From: Deltaproteobacteria bacterium | Lineage (GTDB): Bacteria > Desulfobacterota > Desulfomonilia > UBA1062 | DNA: 34,116 nt | Reading direction: 5' to 3' | Assembly: GCA_011046135.1 (NCBI GenBank) | Contig: DSBG01000026.1 | Coordinates: 1 to 34,116, forward strand | In this document: in pieces, positions 17,094-24,955 of the stretch | How positions within the stretch are numbered: the stretch's first letter is position 1 | How the letters are laid out: the number at the start of each line of letters is the position of its first letter | Made by a program: the position numbers and the translations under genes | Notes under the pieces: generated by a model | Told to the model about the DNA's origin: nothing | The model's database searches: none | What the model saw: only the letters and a program-made list of their open reading frames with translations

Positions 17094-19563
17094 ATGAAGA
17101 AACGATCAATTAAAAAACCCTGCTGCGATGCACACGCCAACGAAGAAGGTCCTGTATACAGGGACCCTGTATGTTCCATGAGCACCCGGGATAAGAACAC
17201 GTTTCTGACCCTGGAGCACCAGGGCAACTCCTACTACTTCTGCAGTAAGCACTGTCTCGAGGCGTTCCGGGAAGATCCCGACCGTTACATCGATTCAGCA
17301 AAGGCAGAGACAGCCGAGAACAAGGCATGCAGGACCTTCACCTGCCCGATGCACCCGGAAATACACGCTCCTTCCTCTGGCGCGTGCCCAAGGTGCGGTA
17401 TGGCTCTGGAGCGGGAATCCCCTGACCTGCATCTCTATCCCGAAGCAGCGATGTGGACCTGTCCCATGCACCCGGAGATCGTTTCAGAAGAGCCCGGATC
17501 ATGCCCGAAATGCGGAATGGCCCTGGAACCTGTGACCCCGCCGGAAGAAGATGCGATCAACCCCGAATATGCAGACATGAGGAAGCGTTTCTGGATTGGG
17601 CTCATCTTCACCCTTCCGGTGTTTTTCATCGCCATGCGGGACATGCTTGGGCTTTCCTTTATCGAAACTCTTGCCTCCGCAAAACGTCTGGCACTTTTCG
17701 AGGGGATTCTTACAACGCCGGTTGTGCTGTGGGCAGGCTGGCCCCTCCTTCAACACGCCTGGCAATCCCTGGTGAACCGAAGCCTGAACATGTTCACCCT
17801 CATCGGACTCGGAGTCCTGGTTTCTTACGTCTACAGCCTCGTTGCCCTGCTGTTCCCCGGAATCTTTCCCGTTTCCTTCAGGATCCGGGAAGGGCTCGTG
17901 GGCGTCTACTTCGAGGCTGCCTCTGTCATCGTAACCCTTGTACTCCTCGGCCAGGTCATGGAGCTCAAAGCCCGCAGCAAGACCGGGGAGGCCATCAAAT
18001 CCCTGCTTGGACTTTCACCGAAACAGGCACGAAGGGTAAACCAGGATGGATCGGAGGAGGATGTGCCCATCAACGAGGTGCAACCGGGGGATCGTTTGAG
18101 AATAAGACCCGGTGAAAAGATACCGGTGGATGGAGTCGTCATGGAGGGATCGAGCAGTGTTGACGAGTCTATGCTCACAGGAGAAGCGATCCCCGTGGAA
18201 AAAGAACCCGGAAGTTCTCTGGTGGGAGCAACCATAAACGAAAGCGGAACACTTCTCATGGAGGCTGAAAAGGTCGGTGCCGAAACGGTTCTCGCACAGA
18301 TCATACGCATGGTATCCCAAGCCCAGAGAAGCAGGGCCCCGATCCAGAGAATAGCCGACAGTGTCTCGGGGTACTTCGTCCCCGTTGTGATCCTTGTCTC
18401 GGCGGTATCCTTTCTCACCTGGGCACTGATCGGCCCTGAGCCCAGGCTGGCCTATGCCATCATCGTGGCAGTTTCGGTCCTCATCATTGCCTGTCCCTGC
18501 GCACTCGGACTGGCAACACCCATGTCGATCATGGTTGCCATGGGAAAGGGAGCGAGCCTCGGCGTTCTCTTCAGTGATGCCGAGGCCGTTGAGATTCTGC
18601 GGAAGGTGGACACCCTGGTTGTCGACAAGACCGGGACCCTGACCGAGGGGAAGCCCCGGCTTGTGGAAATGATCCCTGCTTCCGGGTGGGACGACCATGA
18701 TCTCCTCCTGTATGCGGCGAGCCTGGAACAGGGGAGTGAACACCCCCTCGCCTCGGCAATCATCTCTGGAGCAACCTCCCGTGGCGTCTCTCTCTCCTGC
18801 AGAGGACTTTTCTTCCCATGCCGGCATGGGTGTCAGCGGGAAGGTACAAGGACACGCTGTTGCGGCAGGAACGGCCAAGCTGCTCTCCAAACTCGGCATT
18901 GACCCGGGTGATCTTGAAGAAAAGACCAGAGACATGCACAATGCAGGTCAGAGCCTGGTGTATGTTGCCATAGACAACAAGATCTCGGGAGTATTTCGTA
19001 TTTTCGATCCCATCAAACAAACTACACCGGCTGCAATCAAGCGCCTTCATGACGCAGACATCAGGATCGTGATGCTCACTGGAGACACCGCCTCCTCAGC
19101 ACGCTCCGTTGCCCAGACCCTCGGGATCGACGAAGTACAGGCAGAGATCCTCCCGCAGGACAAGGCATCAGCGGTTCGACGCCTTCAGGAATCTGGTCGG
19201 ATCGTTGCGATGGCCGGCGATGGGATCAACGATGCCCCTGCTCTGGCTCAGGCCCATGTGGGTATCGCCATGGGAACCGGTACCGATGTGGCCATGGAAA
19301 GTGCGCATGTTACCCTGGTCAAGGGTGACCTCATGGGCATTGCCAAGGCACGGCTCTTGAGCATCGCCACCATGCGCAATATCAAACAGAATCTCTTCTT
19401 CGCTTTTGTCTACAATGCACTGTGCGTGCCCGTAGCCGCAGGAGTTCTCTATCCCGTGCTCGGTCTTCTGCTCAGCCCCATGATCGCTGCTGCGGCCATG
19501 AGCTTCAGTTCTGTTTCCGTGATAGCAAATTCTCTTCGCCTGAGAACAACGAAGATTGGATAG
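17094..19563 (+). pseudogene. copA: Cu(I)-type P1B ATPase, frameshifted at a TC tract
   Basis: Joined across one frameshift this would be an 823-residue copper-exporting P-type ATPase. The N-terminus has a YHS-like domain ([25 protein letters not shown]) and two TCPMHPEI...CPxCGMALE metal-binding repeats. The CPC motif is at about 467, phosphorylated D511 lies in [15 protein letters not shown] is the ATP-binding HP motif, and [10 protein letters not shown] is intact. FVYNALCVP and [12 protein letters not shown] match Cu(I) selectivity signatures of helices 7 and 8. The first frame runs to TGA 18902; the correct continuation is in another frame from about 18796. The shift falls in (TC)5 at 18787-18796; one more TC restores [21 protein letters not shown] 17094 is preferred over GTG 17022, which lies inside the inverted repeat. 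Without correction, the hinge and last helices are lost. Confidence 0.88.
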
Positions 19564-19606
19564 TGCATGGTTCAGATATCATCTCTCACCCGAATTCATG
19601 TTCCGG

Positions 19607-19630
19607 TGCACAGACCTGCCTGCCTGTGCA
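19607..19630. repeat. Inverted repeat between the ATPase and the histidine kinase
   Basis: TGCACAG (19607-19613) and CTGTGCA (19624-19630) flank a 10-base spacer in the 117-base gap. No T-run follows, so it may be an operator or processing hairpin rather than a terminator. Confidence 0.4.
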
Positions 19631-19680
19631 TGAAACAGGAGACGCCTGAGGGCCTTTCCGCTCCGTAGAGGGAGCCTGTA

Positions 19681-21027
19681 ATGGTGCAGCGCCCTGAATC
19701 ACCACGTCAGAAAAGCTGGATCAATCCTCAGGTCCTGCTTGTTTTTCTTGCCTTTGTGTCTCTGACCATCATCATCTGGCTGAACGAACTCATCGATGTT
19801 CCCCACCTCCTCCTCGGCGCACAGAAAACACCGTTCAACTGGCATGAGGCACTCTTCGAGACGTTCCTTATCGTCGTAATCGGTTCCGTTTCCCTGTATC
19901 TCCTTTCCAGGTCTTTCAAGCAACACGAGCTGGCCCGTGAAGACATCTTCAGAGAAAAATCTTTTTCCCACATTCTCCTCCAGTCGTCCCCCTCCTTTTT
20001 CGTGGCCATTGACACTGAGGGAAAAACGACGATGGTCAACGACGAGTTTATCCGGGAAATCGGCTATACACGAGAAGAGCTTATCGGCAGGGATTTTCTG
20101 ACCGCACTGGTTCCTGCATCCGAGCATGTTGCCCTTGCCCCGTTTTTCAGGGCCCTGGCACGGAAGGGAATGGTCTCGGTTATAGAGAATCATGTTGTGG
20201 CAAAGGACGGCAGAAAGCTTCTGGTGGAATGGAGGGGGCGTCCGGTCTTCAAGGAGAACGGGGAGTTGGATTTTCTTTTCGGTGTTGGCACCGATATCAC
20301 CGAACGAAAGAAAATCGAAAAAGAATTGAGGAAATCCCGCGAACGCATGAGAACTCTCCACAAGCAGGCACAGGATCTCCGCGAGAGGGAGCGAGCCCGG
20401 ATCGCCCGTGAAATTCACGACGAACTCGGCCAGGTCCTGACTGCGCTGAAAATGGATCTCTCCATGCTCAAAAAGAAGCTGCCACCGGAGCAGACGTCTC
20501 TGAACACGAAACTTGCCGGCATGATCTCGTCTCTCGAGACAACCATCGAGACCGTGAGGAGAATCATCACTGATCTCAGGCCAGGTCTCCTGGATCACCT
20601 GGGTCTGTTTGCGGCCATCGAATGGCAGGCACGTGATTTTGAGAAGAGAACCGGGATTACGTGCACCCTCTTCATCGAACCCGAAGAGATCATGCTGGAT
20701 CCCGAATCGACCATTTCGCTGTTCCGCATCTTCCAGGAGGCGCTGACCAATGTCGCCCGTCATGCCGAAGCATCGGAGGTCACTATCGTGATACAGGAAG
20801 AGCTTGATTCTCTGAGCATGACGGTGCAGGACAATGGTAAGGGTATTTCAAAGAATCAGATTGATAATCCAAGAACCTATGGATTAATGGGAATACGGGA
20901 ACGGGTCTATTTCTGTGGAGGTACCGTTGTCATTACCGGAGAGGCAGGGAAAGGAACAACCCTGAACGTGAGCATCCCCACTATGGAACAGAGGACAGCC
21001 GATGATACGAGTACTGGTAGCCGATGA
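19681..21027 (+). CDS. PAS-containing NarX-type sensor histidine kinase
   Basis: A 448-residue membrane sensor kinase. Two membrane helices at about 18-36 and 57-76 flank a short outer loop of only about 20 residues, so the signal is probably sensed in the membrane or by the PAS domain at about 93-210 (VAIDTEGKTTMVNDEFIREI to VGTDITERKK). A coiled linker leads to the HisKA_3 dimerisation domain with H246 in RARIAREIHDELGQ. The HATPase domain has QEALTNVARHA (N box), DNGKGI (G1), GLMGIRERV and GKGTTL. GAGGGAG precedes ATG 19681. It overlaps the response regulator by 26 bases, a clear two-component pair. It lies 117 bases after the copper ATPase, so metal sensing is possible but unproven. Confidence 0.93.
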   Translation: MVQRPESPRQKSWINPQVLLVFLAFVSLTIIIWLNELIDVPHLLLGAQKTPFNWHEALFETFLIVVIGSVSLYLLSRSFKQHELAREDIFREKSFSHILLQSSPSFFVAIDTEGKTTMVNDEFIREIGYTREELIGRDFLTALVPASEHVALAPFFRALARKGMVSVIENHVVAKDGRKLLVEWRGRPVFKENGELDFLFGVGTDITERKKIEKELRKSRERMRTLHKQAQDLRERERARIAREIHDELGQVLTALKMDLSMLKKKLPPEQTSLNTKLAGMISSLETTIETVRRIITDLRPGLLDHLGLFAAIEWQARDFEKRTGITCTLFIEPEEIMLDPESTISLFRIFQEALTNVARHAEASEVTIVIQEELDSLSMTVQDNGKGISKNQIDNPRTYGLMGIRERVYFCGGTVVITGEAGKGTTLNVSIPTMEQRTADDTSTGSR

Positions 21028-21634
21028 TCACCCCATAGTCCGTGAAGGAATCAAGCAGATCCTCGTGGACATCGATGACATAACGGTTGTCAGCGAAGCG
21101 GCCAACGGACAGCAGGTTCTGAATGCAGCATGGAAGGAATCCTGCGATGTCATCCTGCTGGATATTTCCATGCCCGGCAGGGATGGGCTTGAAATCCTCC
21201 AGGAATTGAAAAAACACTTCGCCAAGATCCCGGTGCTCGTCTTGAGCATGTACCCGGAAGAGCAGTATGCCATTCGAGTCCTGAAAAGCGGTGCCGCCGG
21301 ATACCTGAGCAAATCGAGCGCGCCCGAGGAACTGATTTCCGCAATTCGAAAGGTGGCATCCGGGGGAAAGTATATTTCCCCTGCCGTTGCAGAACAGCTG
21401 ACCTTTGAACTCGACAGGGACCCTGCTCGCCCAGGACACGAACGTCTCTCGGACAGAGAATACCAGGTGCTGCGCATGATCGCCGCGGGCAAAACCATCA
21501 CTGAAATTGCACAGGAGCTGTTCTTGAGCGTCAAGACAGTGAGCACCTATCGCTTGAGAATTCTCCAGAAACTCAATCTTAAAAATACTGCAGCCATCGT
21601 GTTGTATGCGGTGGAGCACAACCTGAATCACTAG
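21002..21634 (+). CDS. NarL/FixJ-family response regulator
   Basis: A 210-residue response regulator. The receiver domain has D8-D9 in VADDHPIVREG, phosphoacceptor D54 in VILLDISMPGRDGLE, and K104 in AGYLSKSSAPEE. A LuxR-type helix-turn-helix follows near residues 146-205 (LSDREYQVLRMIAAGKTITE, IAQELFLSVKTVSTYRLRIL, QKLNLKNTA). AGAGGA precedes ATG 21002, which lies inside the end of the kinase gene, so the pair is translationally coupled. A terminator-like hairpin follows. Its targets are not evident; no repeated binding site was identified near the neighbouring genes. Confidence 0.95.
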   Translation: MIRVLVADDHPIVREGIKQILVDIDDITVVSEAANGQQVLNAAWKESCDVILLDISMPGRDGLEILQELKKHFAKIPVLVLSMYPEEQYAIRVLKSGAAGYLSKSSAPEELISAIRKVASGGKYISPAVAEQLTFELDRDPARPGHERLSDREYQVLRMIAAGKTITEIAQELFLSVKTVSTYRLRILQKLNLKNTAAIVLYAVEHNLNH

Positions 21635-21645
21635 GCTGCCCTTTG

Positions 21646-21673
21646 GAGGGTGATCATCCTCGTGTGTTTTTTT
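21646..21673 (+). terminator. Rho-independent terminator after the two-component pair
   Basis: GAGGGT (21646-21651) pairs with ATCCTC (21656-21661) around GATC, including one G-T pair. Seven T follow at 21667-21673 after a five-base gap. It sits 12 bases after the response regulator stop. Confidence 0.55.
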
Positions 21674-21805
21674 CTCAACAGTGTCGGGTTCTCATGCCAA
21701 GGAAAACACTCGTCCCTGCGCACAGCGATATCCGGAAACTCATTCCTGGTACAGGATTATTTTGGATACCAGTGAACTCTCCATGAAAACCTGAAGAAAA
21801 GAGCC

Positions 21806-21834
21806 GGGCGGCCGCCCTGTAAGAATGTTCTTAC
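21806..21834. repeat. Two adjacent palindromes
   Basis: GGGCGGCCGCCC (21806-21817) is a perfect 12-base palindrome. One base later, GTAAGAA-TG-TTCTTAC (21819-21834) has perfect 7-base arms. The first contains a NotI site, and a CCCGGGTCGAC stretch (SmaI and SalI sites) begins at 21840. Such a cluster resembles a cloning polylinker as well as a natural operator. Confidence 0.6.
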
Positions 21835-21913
21835 GCTTTCCCGGGTCGACCACCTACAGAGTTATGAGGGATAGTCTTATTTTCTTCGTGACAGGTCTGT
21901 GCTTTTATGATAG

Positions 21914-21931
21914 GAACAACAAGTGTTGTTC
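21914..21931. repeat. 18-base palindrome
   Basis: GAACAACA-AG-TGTTGTTC has perfect 8-base arms with a two-base centre, the same architecture as the palindrome at 21819-21834. It could be a dimeric regulator site or a small hairpin in a transcript starting from TATGAT at 21906. Confidence 0.5.
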
Positions 21932-21944
21932 TGACCTCCTTTAC

Positions 21945-22010
21945 GCCAGAAGAGGGGGCAATTCCTCTCGTGCTTTGTCCCAAAACCTTATCTTCTTCTG
22001 GCATTTTTTT
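21945..22010 (+). terminator. Possible extended terminator on the + strand
   Basis: GCCAGAAGA (21945-21953) pairs perfectly with TCTTCTGGC (21994-22002), and ATTTTTTT follows (22003-22010). The 40-base loop is long and contains a small internal hairpin (AGAGG/CCTCT). It points in the + direction, although no + strand gene lies between the earlier terminator and this one, which suggests a non-coding transcript or chance. Confidence 0.35.
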
Positions 22011-22073
22011 GTCTGCACCTTCCGGCTTATTTTCCCAGATCGTTATCCACGGGCACAGACCAGAAGAGCGCTC

Positions 22074-23136
22074 CTATTCGGGCGGATACTCCCTGATCTT
22101 CGAGGGAACCTCGAGGGCGGTCAGGGCTGCCTCCAAGAGGGCTTCAAGCTCATTCTCTCCGGGATATATCCTGACCCGACCCAGAAATCCCACCATCTCG
22201 CATATCCAGGTCGTGAACATCTCTGACGCCGCAAGGCCTCCGGTGAGCACAATACTGTCAGGATTTTTCCCGAGAACTGCAGCCATGGCACCGATCTGTT
22301 TGCCGACCTGGTATGCCATTGCCCTGTAGATCACCCTGGCCTGTTCGTCTCCTGACGTGATACGACGCTCAACCTCACGGGCATCTCGCGTCCCCAGGTG
22401 GGCAAAGAGCCCGGATCCCCCAACAAGGAGGTTCCGAGCCTGCTCCTGCGTGAGTCCCCGATCGAGCACATAGTCGATGAGCTGCAGCGTGGGCATTTCT
22501 CCCGCTCGTTCAGGGGTGAACGGCCCTTCGGAAAGACCATGGGTGGCATCGACAACCTTGCCCTGCAGGTGAGCCCCAACGGTAGTTCCTCCGCCCATGT
22601 GTGCGACGATGAGACAGGAATCCTCGTAGGCCCTGCCCATCTCCCTGCAGACTCTTCTCGCACACGCCTTCTGGTTCAGGGCGTGAAATGCGCTTGTCCG
22701 GGGTATGTCCGGCAATCCTGAAACCCTGGCGAGATCTGAAAACTCGTCGGTGCTGGGGGGGGTCGACGATGATCGCATCTCTTCCGAGCTTCCGGGCAAG
22801 CTCAAAGGCGATGAGCGGTCCAAGGGCAGAGGCGTGTTCTCCGAAACGCCCGCTCAAGAGATCATCGCACATTGCCTCATTGACGCGATACATGCCGGAG
22901 GGAACAGGCCGGAGAAGCCCTCCCCTGCTCACAAACAGATCGAGCCTCTCAAGAGAGACCTCGCAAGAGGAGAGAACGTCTTCTATGCTCTGTCTCCTGA
23001 GGGTACGTTCCTCCAGGATTCCGGATCCTCTCTGTGATTCATGCTCCAGTGTTTCCCTGAAGAGCTCTTTCTTTCCCCGGAACACGGCGATCCTCGTCGT
23101 GGTGGAGCCGATATCGAGCACGAGAACCTCAGGCAT
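22074..23136 (-). pseudogene. buk: Butyrate kinase, frameshifted in a C8 tract
   Basis: Joined across one frameshift this is a 353-residue butyrate kinase of the acetate/butyrate kinase (ASKHA) family, converting butyryl-phosphate and ADP to butyrate and ATP. The N-terminal phosphate loop is VLDIGSTTTRIAVF; the family usually has NPGST here. The middle has LIVAHMGGGTTVGAHLQGKV, then VDATHGLSEGPFTPERAG, and the end has SIVLTGGLAAS. The first frame (ATG 23136) reads correctly to DAIIVDPP and then fails. The correct continuation STDEFSDLARVSGLPDIPRT is in another frame. The break is at eight G on the + strand (22755-22762); seven would restore the frame. GGGGGTG precedes the ATG, which overlaps the upstream ptb-like gene by 8 bases. 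Phase variation, a real mutation or a sequencing error are all possible. Confidence 0.88.
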
Positions 23137-24037
23137 AATTCACCCCCTGGCGAGAGAGCAGGCTGGAAATCGCAGCAGAAGCGAGCCTGCCCGATGAGGT
23201 ATCGTAGGGCATGGGAACGATCACGGGAACGGGAAGGCCTGCAATCATCCCGCAAAGCCCCATTCGACCGAAGCAGGAGAGAAACTGGATGAAGCTCTGC
23301 CCCGAATGCACGTCGGGAACCAGAAAAATGTCCACATTACCCTCGAGGAGGCTTGTGATCCTTTTCCGTTCGCACGCCTGTCTGCTCAGGGCACAGTCAA
23401 TATCAAGGGGACCTTCCACGAGGGTATCGCCGAACTGGTGTCTCTCAGCCATCTTCGACAGCACTGCGGCATCAACTGTCGAGGGGATCGAGGGATTCAC
23501 ATACTCCAGTGCAGCCAGGGCCACCACCTTGGGGGTCTCGCTTTCCAGACGTCTCGCCACGCTCAGTACCGTGTTGAGGATTGCGATCTTGTCTTTCAGA
23601 TCCGGTTGGGGGTGGATGAGGGTATCAGCCACCATAAACGACCTCTTCCTGTGAGGATCATCGACCCAGGTGATGTGGCTGGCGTTGGAAAAAAGTTGTG
23701 CAGTGTGCCGGTTCTTCCGCAAAGCCTCCTGCAGGGGCCTGCCCCGGCCACCCTCCATGAGGATGGCCGAAGGATCCCGCAGCGCCTCGTCGATGGCCTT
23801 CTCACACGCGCGTTTTCTGTCAGGTTCATGTACGACCTCATAGTAACGCGTATCAAGGTTCAAGTGCGCGAGGGATCTCTGGATCTCTTCTTCATTGCCG
23901 ACGAGCATTGGTACAACCATCGGGCACAAGGTCGGGAGCATCTCCAGGAGCCCATCATCATCTGCCGGAGCACAGATCAGCAGCGGCTTGTATCCTGCGC
24001 GGAGAGCTTCCTTGATATAGCCTGCAATCCTCTTCAT
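23129..24037 (-). CDS. ptb: Phosphate butyryltransferase
   Basis: A 302-residue member of the phosphate acetyl/butyryltransferase family, expected to interconvert acyl-CoA and acyl-phosphate. Hallmarks are VVALAALEYVNPSIPSTVDA, AAVLSKMAERHQFGDTLVEG, PLDIDCALSRQACERKRI and VDIFLVPDVHSG. This is the more canonical of two adjacent copies. Its ATG (24037) overlaps the stop of the upstream copy as ATGA, and its end overlaps butyrate kinase. Together with buk it would make ATP from an acyl-CoA by substrate-level phosphorylation, or run in reverse. The chain length of the acyl group cannot be read. Family length is normal. Confidence 0.88.
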   Translation of the reverse strand: MKRIAGYIKEALRAGYKPLLICAPADDDGLLEMLPTLCPMVVPMLVGNEEEIQRSLAHLNLDTRYYEVVHEPDRKRACEKAIDEALRDPSAILMEGGRGRPLQEALRKNRHTAQLFSNASHITWVDDPHRKRSFMVADTLIHPQPDLKDKIAILNTVLSVARRLESETPKVVALAALEYVNPSIPSTVDAAVLSKMAERHQFGDTLVEGPLDIDCALSRQACERKRITSLLEGNVDIFLVPDVHSGQSFIQFLSCFGRMGLCGMIAGLPVPVIVPMPYDTSSGRLASAAISSLLSRQGVNYA

Positions 24038-24954
24038 GGAGACATCCCCCGAAGTCGGCGGGCCACGACCACCCCCAGTGCAACCTCTCCCACGATGGCC
24101 TGGTGAGTGTCTGAGCGGGAAGGGATGATGACCGGGCCCCGGGAGGTCATCACCAGGGACCGTCTGGTGACATCAAGGATGAAGTCGAGCTTGGAGAGGA
24201 TGTTTCCCGCATCGAGGTGGGGAACCATAAAGACATGCGGCAGGAACGGGAGGCTCCGGTCAGACCCCGAGATATCCATGAACTCTTGGGAAGGATAGAG
24301 CTCCCACAGAGAGGCTGCTTCGAGAACCTCACACGGCCCGAAATCGCCGCGATCCGCATCTGCCTTCAGCATGGATCTGTCACCGGATTTTCCAGCACCG
24401 TCTTGCCAAGTACCCGATGCAGAGAGGATCATGACTCGGGGCGCTGGATATCCGAGAAGCCTCATGAGAAAGACCGACTCGGCCAGAATCCTTTTCTTGG
24501 TCTCATAACCCGGGGCGATACTCACCCCGGTATCGGTAATCGTGATGAGGTGGTCCGCTCCCGGAACATCCCAGAGCGTATTTACACTGATACTTTTTCT
24601 GCCTCGTATGAGTTTTTCATGGTGGATGATGGAGCGATATACGAAGGAGGTGGGGATATGACCCTTCATGGCGATGTCGGCCTCTCCATCGAAGAGGAGC
24701 TCGATTCCTTTATTCGCCACTGCCTGGAGATCGCGCTCTTCATGAATCTTAACTGAGGAGAGATCAAACTGAACTTCCTGGGCCACCCGGCAGATCGTCT
24801 CCCGCTCTCCGATGAGGATCGGGGTTATATATCCCAGATCCCGGGCAATCTTGATAGTGCGAAGAAACTCCTCCTGGTCCGTGGCAAGGGCGGCCAGTCT
24901 GACCGGCGTCCCTTCACGGGCAATGGCATCGATGTGAGAAAAATTCCTGATCAT
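24034..24954 (-). CDS. Divergent phosphate butyryltransferase-like protein
   Basis: A 306-residue paralogue of the downstream ptb, with the same fold and motif order: VRLAALATDQEEFLRTIKIA, GELLF-like segment GIELLFDGEADIAMKGHI, ISVNTLWDVPG, TDTGVSIAPGYETKKRILAE, and HVFMVPHLDAGNILSKLDFI. In place of the usual ETVNP-type segment it has LSASGTWQDGAGKSGDRSML, so the acyl or phosphate site may differ. ATG 24954 is chosen by the family N-terminus; the frame stays open upstream to 25155, but that part overlaps the helicase gene. It starts one base after the helicase stop and overlaps the next copy by ATGA. It may form a hetero-oligomer with it or use a different acyl group. Confidence 0.78.
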   Translation of the reverse strand: MIRNFSHIDAIAREGTPVRLAALATDQEEFLRTIKIARDLGYITPILIGERETICRVAQEVQFDLSSVKIHEERDLQAVANKGIELLFDGEADIAMKGHIPTSFVYRSIIHHEKLIRGRKSISVNTLWDVPGADHLITITDTGVSIAPGYETKKRILAESVFLMRLLGYPAPRVMILSASGTWQDGAGKSGDRSMLKADADRGDFGPCEVLEAASLWELYPSQEFMDISGSDRSLPFLPHVFMVPHLDAGNILSKLDFILDVTRRSLVMTSRGPVIIPSRSDTHQAIVGEVALGVVVARRLRGMSP

Positions 24955-24955
24955 G

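Larger units (their letters stand above)
21674..22073. other. Gene-free convergent region with several inverted repeats
   Basis: No convincing gene is seen here; open frames on the + strand look unlike proteins. The region holds CTGGTA/TACCAG (21746-21751 and 21767-21772), two adjacent palindromes (21806-21834), a third palindrome (21914-21931), and a long hairpin followed by a T-run (21945-22010). TATGAT at 21906-21911 could be a -10 element on the + strand, but no good -35 is visible. The region separates the two-component pair from the convergent butyrate kinase gene. It might encode a structured RNA, or the repeats may be remnants. Confidence 0.5.

Noticed and set aside
18697-19563. Separate gene in the second frame of the copper ATPase starting at 18697
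   Set aside because: The first part of this frame is not family-like; homology begins only at about 18796, where the first frame fails. It is one gene with a frameshift.
21907-22329. 140-codon + strand frame in the gene-free region
   Set aside because: It has no ribosome-binding site, no recognisable protein features, and its second half lies opposite butyrate kinase.
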